From assembly GCA_035566895.1 (NCBI GenBank), contig DATMQA010000082.1:1-11438 (forward strand): DNA of 11,438 nucleotides. Direction: 5' to 3'. How positions within the stretch are numbered: position 1 is the first letter of the stretch; each line of letters begins with the position of its first letter. A program made the position numbers and the translations under genes. This DNA is from DATMQA01 sp035566895 (lineage in GTDB: Bacteria; Verrucomicrobiota; Verrucomicrobiia; Limisphaerales; UBA8199). Positions 6,267 to 11,438 of the stretch are shown here, one piece after another. A model generated the notes under the pieces. The model made no database searches, was not told the origin of the DNA, and was given only the letters and a program-made list of their open reading frames with translations.

Positions 6267-9200
6267 ATGAGAACGAAACTTCGAAGCTTCCCATCTTCAT
6301 TTTCTTATCTTCAATTTTCCTTTCTGATTGCCCTGCTCGTTTTCCGAACCAATGCCGCGCTCCCTGGGCTGGGCGGCACTTACAGCGGCAAAGGGCTCAT
6401 CCCGGCCTACCTGCGCTGCGAATACCTGGTGAACCCGCTTGGCATCCAGGAACCCGCTCCGCGGCTGAGCTGGTTGGTCGAGTCGGGCGAGCGCACCCAG
6501 CGCCAGACCGCTTATCGCCTCGTGGTCGCCAGCAGTGAGGAGCTCCTCAAACAATCGCACGCGGACCTCTGGGACACGGGCAAGGTCGCGAGCGATGAGA
6601 CCATCGCCGTGGTTTACAAAGGGACCGCGCTGGCGTCCAACCAGCGGTGCTTTTGGAAGGTCAAGGTCTGGGACAAAGACGGGCGTGAATCTGCCTGGAG
6701 CAAGCCTGCGCTGTGGTCGATGGGACTTTTGGCGCCGGCAGATTGGAAAGCGGAATGGATCGGCTACGATAAACCACGCCAACGAACCTTTCTGGAACCG
6801 CCTCTCGCCGCAGCCAAATGGATTTGGCACGCCGCCGATGAACCGAACAAGGTGCCCAAATGCCAGCGGCTGTTCCTCAGCATTTTTACGCTGCCGCCCA
6901 ACGTCCAGATCAAACATGCGGAGCTGTACGTCAGCGCGGACGATGCGATGCGTTTCGTCATCAATGGCCATCAAGCCGCCATGACCGAGCCCAAAGACGA
7001 GAGCTGGCGAAATGTGAATGAGACGGATGTCACCGCCCGGCTCCACCCCGGCGAGAATGAACTGCGTGTCCTGGCCGAAAACGCGAAGGAAGGGCCCGCT
7101 GGGCTTATTGCCAATCTCCAGGTCACGACCGAGGACGGGCAGACTTTTACCCGCGTCACGGATAGCTCCTGGAAAACGACCGACCTGCTTGGCGACGATT
7201 GGATGGGCGGCGCCACCGACGCCTCGCCCTGGCCAAATGCTCGCGTGGTTGGTGATTATGGCGACCAGCCCTGGGGCAAGCTGAAGCTGCCCGAGCTTTT
7301 CCTGCCGCCCGCGCCGTACTTCCGCGCCCAATTCCTGGTCGAAAAACCGATTGCCCGGGCGACTCTCTATGGCACTGCGCTCGGACTGGCAGATTTCTAT
7401 CTCAACGGCCGGCGTGTCAGCGAGGACTATTTCAATCCCGGCTGGACTGACTATGCGAAGCGCGTCTATTACCGCGCCTACGATGTCACCAGCCTTGTCC
7501 GGCGCGGCGACAATGCCATGGGCGCAATCCTGGCGGACGGCTGGTTCAGCGGCTATGTCGGCTATCGCGGCGCCCGGGATCAGTACGGCCAGTCGCCCCG
7601 CCTGCGCGCTCAATTGCACCTTGATTACGCGGATGGTTCTACGGCCGAATTCGGCACCGGGCCCAATTGGAAGGCGGCCGCCGGCCCGGTCCTGGAGGCC
7701 GACTTTCTTAAGGGCGAGACTTATGACGCCCGGCTGGAGCGCGACAACTGGAATCAGCCCGGCTGCGATGATTCCCAGTGGGACCCCGTCGTCACCGGGT
7801 CCGAGGAGGTTCATCCGGTGCTCCAGGCCCACCCGGGACCGCCTGTCCGCGCCATCCAGGAATTCAAGGCCATCAAAATCACCCAGCCGCAGCCGGGGGT
7901 GTATGTTCTGGACCTGGGCCAAAACTTTGCCGGCGTTGCGCGCCTGCGAACCTCCGGCGAACCCGGCCAGAAAATTACCCTGCGCTTCGCCGAACGGCTC
8001 AAGCCGGACGGCAACATTTACACGGCGAACTTGCGCACTGCCCGCGCCACCGACTCTTACATTTGCAAAGGCAAAGGGACGGAAGTATGGGAACCGCGCT
8101 TCACTTTCCACGGGTTTCAGTATGTCGAAATCACCGGCCTCAAAGAGAAACCGGCCAAAGACACCGTGGTCGGCGTCGCCTTGAGCAGCGACACGCCGGC
8201 AGCAGGCTCCTTCACCTGTTCGGACCCGATGCTCAATCAACTGCACCGGAATATCTATTGGACGCAGCGCGCGAATTTCATCGATATCCCGACCGATTGT
8301 CCGCAGCGGGACGAACGGCTCGGCTGGACGGGCGATGCTGAGTTCTATGTGCGCACCGCCACGTTGAACACGGACGTGCAGGCGTTTTTCTCGAAGTGGC
8401 TGGTCGATCTCGACGATGGCCAGCGCGCTGACGGAGAGTTTCCCTGCGTCGCCCCGCTCAAAGTCGCCGAGGCGGACGGCGGCCCGGCCTGGGCTGATGC
8501 CGGGGTGATTTGCCCCTGGACGATGTTCGAGGTGTATGGCGACCGCCGTGAGCTGGAGCGGCATTACGACGCGATGGCTCGCTTCATCGAGTTTTGCGAG
8601 AAACGCAGCACCCCCGACCTGCTGCCGCCCAGGAAATATCAATGCTACGGCGACTGGCTCAGCATCAAGGCGGACACGCCCAAGGATATCATCTACACCG
8701 CTTACTTTGCGTGCAGCGCCCGGTTGATGGCGCGTTCGGCGGAGGCGCTGGGCCGGGGCGAAGACGCCTCGAACTATAACGCGCTGTTCGAGCGCATCCG
8801 CGCCGCCTTCAACCAGGCCTATGTTGGCCCTGAAGGGCGAATCAAGGGCGACACTCAAACCTGCTACGCGCTGGCCCTGGCGTTTGATTTGGTGGAAGGG
8901 GAGAAGGCGAAACTGGCGGCGAAATACCTGGTCGCGGACATCCAGAACCGTGGGTGGCATCTCTCGACCGGATTCATTGGGACCAAAGAACTGATGGTGG
9001 CGCTGAGGAAAATCGGCCGGCCCGACGTGGCGTATCGGCTGGTGCAGAACGACACCTTTCCGTCCTGGGGCTTCTCGATCAAAGAGGGTGCCACCAGCAT
9101 TTGGGAGCACTGGGATGGCTGGACTCCGGACAAAGGGTTTCAGGACCCGGTGATGAATTCTTTCGATCACTACTCGTTTGGTTCGGTCTATCAATGGATG

Positions 9201-9548
9201 GTCGAAAACATCGGCGGCATCCGCAATGCCGCTCCTTCCTACAAAGAAATCCTGATCGCGCCGCAAACGAAGGACCAGCTCACGTCGGCCGAAGTCGCCT
9301 ACCGAAGCATCCGCGGCTTGATTGCGACCGATTGGAAAAAGAAGGACGGCCGGCTCCTGCTGAACGTGACCATACCGGCCAATACGACGGCGCAGGTGCT
9401 CCTTCCCGCTAAATCCGAGAACGACATCACGGAGGGCGGCAAGCCGCTGGGCAAAGCAATGGGGGTAGAATTCGTTCGGCTGGAGGGACAGAATGCCGTG
9501 CTGGCCATCGGCTCAGGCAGCTACGCATTTGCGGTGAAAACCCAATAG
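6267..9548 (+). CDS. Secreted GH78 alpha-L-rhamnosidase
   Basis: This 1093-residue enzyme hydrolyses terminal alpha-L-rhamnose from glycosides or polysaccharides, with inversion, outside the cytoplasm. A signal peptide spans about residues 1-30. The domain order is an Ig-like N-terminal domain (about 48-165), an extra beta-sandwich-like region (about 181-337), the rhamnosidase N domain with FYLNGRRVSEDYFNPGWTDY (about 344-515), the beta domain with LDLGQNFAGVARL (about 523-630), the six-hairpin (alpha/alpha)6 catalytic domain (about 640-985) and a C-terminal beta domain. The catalytic motif DCPQRDERLGWTGD spans 677-690, with Glu683 the likely general acid. Glu947 in SIWEHWDGW is the likely general base. 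Their spacing (264 residues) fits the family. The ATG at 6267 fits the signal peptide, although no Shine-Dalgarno sequence precedes it. The first 80 coding bases are much more AT-rich than the rest. No transporter or rhamnose catabolic gene is in the window, so the natural substrate is unknown. Confidence 0.95.
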   Translation: MRTKLRSFPSSFSYLQFSFLIALLVFRTNAALPGLGGTYSGKGLIPAYLRCEYLVNPLGIQEPAPRLSWLVESGERTQRQTAYRLVVASSEELLKQSHADLWDTGKVASDETIAVVYKGTALASNQRCFWKVKVWDKDGRESAWSKPALWSMGLLAPADWKAEWIGYDKPRQRTFLEPPLAAAKWIWHAADEPNKVPKCQRLFLSIFTLPPNVQIKHAELYVSADDAMRFVINGHQAAMTEPKDESWRNVNETDVTARLHPGENELRVLAENAKEGPAGLIANLQVTTEDGQTFTRVTDSSWKTTDLLGDDWMGGATDASPWPNARVVGDYGDQPWGKLKLPELFLPPAPYFRAQFLVEKPIARATLYGTALGLADFYLNGRRVSEDYFNPGWTDYAKRVYYRAYDVTSLVRRGDNAMGAILADGWFSGYVGYRGARDQYGQSPRLRAQLHLDYADGSTAEFGTGPNWKAAAGPVLEADFLKGETYDARLERDNWNQPGCDDSQWDPVVTGSEEVHPVLQAHPGPPVRAIQEFKAIKITQPQPGVYVLDLGQNFAGVARLRTSGEPGQKITLRFAERLKPDGNIYTANLRTARATDSYICKGKGTEVWEPRFTFHGFQYVEITGLKEKPAKDTVVGVALSSDTPAAGSFTCSDPMLNQLHRNIYWTQRANFIDIPTDCPQRDERLGWTGDAEFYVRTATLNTDVQAFFSKWLVDLDDGQRADGEFPCVAPLKVAEADGGPAWADAGVICPWTMFEVYGDRRELERHYDAMARFIEFCEKRSTPDLLPPRKYQCYGDWLSIKADTPKDIIYTAYFACSARLMARSAEALGRGEDASNYNALFERIRAAFNQAYVGPEGRIKGDTQTCYALALAFDLVEGEKAKLAAKYLVADIQNRGWHLSTGFIGTKELMVALRKIGRPDVAYRLVQNDTFPSWGFSIKEGATSIWEHWDGWTPDKGFQDPVMNSFDHYSFGSVYQWMVENIGGIRNAAPSYKEILIAPQTKDQLTSAEVAYRSIRGLIATDWKKKDGRLLLNVTIPANTTAQVLLPAKSENDITEGGKPLGKAMGVEFVRLEGQNAVLAIGSGSYAFAVKTQ

Positions 9549-9654
9549 GCGGCGACCGGCAGGACTCGCGGCCGACCGCTTCGTCTAATACTCCCTGTTG
9601 CCGGCCAAAGCTCTTGAGCGGCAGCCAAGACCGCTGCTATGTTCCTGTCACGAG

Positions 9655-10533
9655 ATGAACGAAGTCTCACAGGCCATCGCCCGCTGGCTGGAGCAGAAAC
9701 GACGCACGGAGCGGGCCTCGGCCGCCGTGATTTCCGTACTCGCCCTGGGCAGCGGGGCGGCCGTGTTCCTCCTGACGGCCCTCCTGATTTATAGCGTCCT
9801 GGCGATTGTCTTTGGCGCCTTCATCCATGCGGTTCCCTGGCTGGGGCTGGTTGCGTTGGGGCTAACGGCCGGGATCTTTGTTCGCAGCATGAAAGGCAGG
9901 CAGGACGAGCGCCAGCTAGGGTTGGACCCGATGGGGTATTGGATCCTCAAGGATATCTGCTCGGTCGGTCCTCGCCTGGTACTCGAGGGGTTGCGGCAGG
10001 TGCGGTGCTGCGGACAATTGGGGGAGTTGAATGTGGCAGCCTGCGCCCGGGCGCTGGCTTACCTGGCCGCGCAGAATGCGGCGGTAACCTGGCAGGAGCT
10101 GACGCAACATTGCCCACAACTGCCGTGGCCGCGCCTCAGGGAGCAGTTGTCCCTCCTGGATGGGGTGCTGTTTCTGGGTGAGGAGGCGGAGCGGGTGACG
10201 CTGATGGATCCGTTCCGCCTGCGCCTGCGCTGGATGCTGGAGCAGGAACCGGCTCGGCCGAGGCCCGAGCCCGCTCCGCAGGCGGTGCCGGTGAACGAGC
10301 CCGAAACGCTCAGCGCTTACGAGATCCTGGGCCTGTCGCCTTCGGCCTCGGTAGTGGAGATCAAGACGGCCTATCGCAAGCGGATCAAAGAGTGCCACCC
10401 GGACCTGTTCGCAGGCATGGACCAGCAGGCCAAGGCCCTGGCCGAGAGGTGGACTAAAGCGCTGAATGCGGCGTACGCCACCTTGAACCCCCGGCACGGG
10501 GGTGCTGGACCCAGCTCAACCGGGCAGCGCTGA
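9655..10533 (+). CDS. Membrane protein with C-terminal J domain (DnaJ-like co-chaperone)
   Basis: The product has 292 residues from the ATG at 9655; an in-frame TTG at 9598 would give 311 but adds an unremarkable leader. Two hydrophobic helices follow a short charged N-terminus (about residues 25-52 and 58-78), so the protein is anchored in the membrane by its N-terminal part. The middle (about 80-210) is Leu-rich and alpha-helical with no family I recognise. The end is a J domain (about 222-285) that begins SAYEILGLSPSAS and keeps the HPD triad at 248-250 (KECHPDLFA), the motif that stimulates Hsp70 ATPase. It probably recruits DnaK to membrane-associated clients. It resembles DjlA in being a membrane-anchored protein with a C-terminal J domain, but the middle region does not look like the DjlA TerB-like domain to me. 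The gene starts 106 bases after the rhamnosidase, with no evidence of shared function. Confidence 0.85.
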   Translation: MNEVSQAIARWLEQKRRTERASAAVISVLALGSGAAVFLLTALLIYSVLAIVFGAFIHAVPWLGLVALGLTAGIFVRSMKGRQDERQLGLDPMGYWILKDICSVGPRLVLEGLRQVRCCGQLGELNVAACARALAYLAAQNAAVTWQELTQHCPQLPWPRLREQLSLLDGVLFLGEEAERVTLMDPFRLRLRWMLEQEPARPRPEPAPQAVPVNEPETLSAYEILGLSPSASVVEIKTAYRKRIKECHPDLFAGMDQQAKALAERWTKALNAAYATLNPRHGGAGPSSTGQR

Positions 10534-10544
10534 GCATGACCACC

Positions 10545-10597
10545 TGGATGGATAGTGGATGGTGGATGATGGATGGTGGATGATGGATGGTGGATGG
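10545..10597. repeat. TGGATGR heptamer array (14-bp double units)
   Basis: One TGGATGG unit and a four-base break (ATAG) are followed by six consecutive heptamers alternating TGGATGG and TGGATGA. These make three copies of a 14-base unit (10556-10569, 10570-10583, 10584-10597), the last with one change. The array lies between the stop of the J-domain gene and the stop of the convergent DUF433 gene, so it is downstream of both. It has no dyad symmetry and no T-run, so it is not a standard terminator. Confidence 0.93.
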
Positions 10598-10601
10598 CCG
10601 G

Positions 10602-10820
10602 TCAAGCAGCTACGAGACTCTCTTCGGCGTGATGCAACACGGCCTTCACCTGCTCGCGGGTCACGCCGGGAAACCACTCGAGAAAGTCCTCGACGCGTGC
10701 CCCGCCTTGAAGGTTTTCAAAAAGAGCCCGCACGGGGACACGGGTTCCTTTAAACACCCAGGCCCCACTCACTTTGTTGGGGTTTCGCTCGACTGGCGAA
10801 CACTGACTCCAATCAATCAT
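10602..10820 (-). CDS. DUF433 protein, antitoxin-like, with no adjacent partner
   Basis: This is a 72-residue protein from the ATG at 10820 (complement). It opens with MIDWSQCSPVERNPNKVSGA and continues with WVFKGTRVPVRALFENLQGG and FLEWFPGVTREQVKAVLHHA, the full DUF433 pattern: a GTRV turn, then helices ending in a helix-turn-helix-like WFPGVTREQV segment. DUF433 proteins often act as, or sit beside, antitoxins of PIN-like (DUF5615) toxins. Here the downstream side is only a heptamer array and then the opposing J-domain gene, so no toxin gene is seen. A TTG start at 10856 would add 12 residues, but the MIDW start matches the usual family beginning. No Shine-Dalgarno sequence is evident. It is the only minus-strand gene supported in the window. 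Confidence 0.85.
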   Translation of the reverse strand: MIDWSQCSPVERNPNKVSGAWVFKGTRVPVRALFENLQGGARVEDFLEWFPGVTREQVKAVLHHAEESLVAA

Positions 10821-10940
10821 CAGGAACAATCTGCCATTCTGCCGCAGGCGCGGCAAGCCTGGGCTTGACCTTTTCTTTACCGATTTTACCGGTGATTGGA
10901 ATTGGGAAAGTGGCCTTGACCTTTAGTTACTGCGGTTAGG

Positions 10941-10970
10941 TCCGGATTGGTCCGGATTGGTCCGGATTGG
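10941..10970. repeat. Three perfect copies of TCCGGATTGG
   Basis: Three identical 10-base units stand in direct tandem and lead straight into the 21-22 bp array that starts at 10971. Ten bases is about one helical turn, so the same face of the DNA is presented each time. TCCGGA is itself a palindrome, so each unit could be a small two-fold site. The role is unknown. Confidence 0.95.
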
Positions 10971-11098
10971 GCATGAGCAAATAAAGGTTTGGCGTGAGTA
11001 AATAAAGGTCGGGGAGGAGTAAGTAAAGGTCAGGGCGTGAGCTGCTAAAGGTTGGGCCCTGACTAAATAAAGGCCGGGCGCGAGTAATTAAAGGTTTG
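10971..11098. repeat. Six tandem 21-22 bp iteron-like units
   Basis: Six units begin at 10971, 10992, 11013, 11035, 11057 and 11078, with lengths 21, 21, 22, 22, 21 and 21. The approximate consensus is GCGTGAGTAAATAAAGGTYGG; the AAAGG core is the best-conserved part, being present in all six. An inverted copy lies just outside: bases 10917-10931 (TGACCTTTAGTTACT) pair with 11018-11032 at 14 of 15 positions. There are no unique spacers, so this is not CRISPR. Unit length and spacing (two helical turns) resemble plasmid-type iterons or clustered operator sites, but no Rep gene or DnaA-box cluster was seen. Confidence 0.88.
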
Positions 11099-11108
11099 GC
11101 GGATGGCA

Positions 11109-11136
11109 TTTTTGATTTTTGATTTTTGATTTTCGA
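11109..11136. repeat. T-rich heptamer array (TTTTTGA)
   Basis: Three perfect TTTTTGA units and one TTTTCGA stand in direct tandem 11 bases after the end of the 21-22 bp array. It is AT-rich in a GC-rich setting and could be easily melted or bent. No gene is nearby to assign a role. Confidence 0.88.
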
Positions 11137-11206
11137 TTGAAGAAAGAGGGCGCTTCGTTCCTGCGGCTGGCGGATTAGGGTGGTGGTCATGAAGGAGTAA
11201 AAAATT

Positions 11207-11246
11207 ACTCAGATTTAGTCAGACGTACTCAGATTTACTCAGATGC
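11207..11246. repeat. Four 10-bp units of ACTCAGATTT type
   Basis: The four units are ACTCAGATTT (11207), AGTCAGACGT (11217), ACTCAGATTT (11227) and ACTCAGATGC (11237). All keep the A-x-TCAGA core at a strict 10-base spacing. This is a second array with one-turn spacing and a sequence unrelated to TCCGGATTGG. Confidence 0.85.
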
Positions 11247-11420
11247 GGTTGTCCGGTTGCGGTTTCATTGCGAGGCGGGGGTGCTGCGAGCCCAGGGATG
11301 CAAAAAGCCTCGATTTCTGGAAATGTTAATAAAGAATCTTCTTTACGGATAAAAATTGTGGTTTGGGTGAGGACCGACCACAAGGGATAGTGGTTTTGGC
11401 GCAGCCCCAAATCCGGCCCG

Positions 11421-11434
11421 AAAGGAGAGCCGTG
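11421..11434 (+). promoter_or_regulatory. Possible ribosome-binding site and GTG start of a gene leaving the window
   Basis: AAAGGAG at 11421-11427 lies four bases before a GTG at 11432-11434. It is the best Shine-Dalgarno match in the window, but only two codons (GTG TCG) are visible before the window ends, so a coding region cannot be confirmed. Chance occurrence in purine-rich sequence is quite possible. Confidence 0.25.
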
Positions 11435-11438
11435 TCGG

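Larger units (their letters stand above)
10821..11438. other. Gene-poor region dominated by direct repeats
   Basis: No convincing gene lies here. Open frames on the minus strand at 10936-11190 and 11219-11410 lack family resemblance, and the first simply translates the repeats into a DLYLLxP pattern. The region holds, in order, inverted copies of the array motif (10917-10931 clearly, about 10865-10880 weakly), three 10-bp units, six 21-22 bp units, four T-rich heptamers, a further four 10-bp units, a small hairpin at 11356-11383 (7-bp arms TTGTGGT and ACCACAA) and a possible ribosome-binding site at the window edge. Confidence 0.75.

Noticed and set aside
4874..6268. Minus-strand open frame of 464 codons opposite the aminotransferase gene
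   Set aside because: It covers the aminotransferase and the inverted repeat and shows no domain; the plus-strand gene has all PLP-enzyme motifs.
6297..9266. Minus-strand open frame of 989 codons opposite the rhamnosidase gene
   Set aside because: It is a shadow of the GC-rich codon use of the plus-strand gene, whose domains and catalytic motifs are clear. The antisense translation is rich in Arg and Gly with no recognisable family.
10487..10503. GC-rich 7-bp hairpin (ACCCCCG, loop GCA, CGGGGGT) as a terminator of the J-domain gene
   Set aside because: It lies inside the coding sequence, before the stop at 10531-10533, and has no T-run after it.
10971..11098. CRISPR array
   Set aside because: The units are contiguous without unique spacers, and no cas genes are in view.
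10936..11190. Minus-strand frame translating to repeated DLYLLxP heptapeptides
   Set aside because: The repeats come from the 21-bp DNA units, and two units are 22 bp, which breaks the pattern, so selection for protein is not indicated.
11356..11383. Hairpin with arms TTGTGGT and ACCACAA as a terminator
   Set aside because: The arms are only 7 bp with a 14-base loop and no T-run, and no gene ends upstream of it; it is kept only as part of the region description.
11219..11410. Minus-strand frame of 63 codons
   Set aside because: It has no recognisable family, no ribosome-binding site, and overlaps a decamer array and a hairpin.

Overview
The window looks like a chromosomal segment of a GC-rich bacterium, most likely a member of the Verrucomicrobiota (Pedosphaera/Limisphaerales-like). 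This placement is inferred from gene content and intergenic style, not from a marker gene. The pointers are a cytochrome-c/HEAT/TPR protein, a DUF1573 exported protein, a rhodanese plus MauE/DoxX-like pair, a large secreted family-78 rhamnosidase, genes mostly without Shine-Dalgarno sequences, and intergenic gaps filled with short tandem and inverted repeats. No rRNA, tRNA, transposase, integrase or CRISPR array was seen.

Layout: seven genes lie on the plus strand from 1 to 10533. They are (1) the 3' part of a multihaem-cytochrome/HEAT/TPR protein, (2) a GAF-domain sensor-like protein ending in a Cys-rich putative metal-binding module, (3) an exported DUF1573 protein, (4) a membrane-anchored rhodanese-like protein, (5) a small DoxX/MauE-like membrane protein with a Cys-x-Cys motif, (6) a class V aminotransferase of the alanine-glyoxylate/serine-pyruvate type, (7) an exported GH78 alpha-L-rhamnosidase of 1093 residues, followed by (8) a membrane-anchored J-domain protein. 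One small minus-strand gene (10602-10820) encodes a DUF433 protein with no toxin partner beside it. The last 600 bases hold no convincing gene and are dominated by direct-repeat arrays, including six copies of a 21-22 bp unit.

How the genes may work together: DUF1573, rhodanese and DoxX/MauE-like genes follow one another with short gaps and all carry envelope-targeting signals and cysteine motifs, so they could form a periplasmic or membrane redox/sulfur-handling module. This is inference from context. The rhamnosidase would release L-rhamnose from plant or microbial polysaccharides and glycosides outside the cytoplasm; no transporter or rhamnose catabolic gene is in view. The aminotransferase is a housekeeping glyoxylate/serine metabolism enzyme. 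The most unusual property of the window is between the genes: at least four gaps carry arrays with a 7-base period but unrelated sequences, two carry 10-base arrays, and one carries an iteron-like 21-22 base array.
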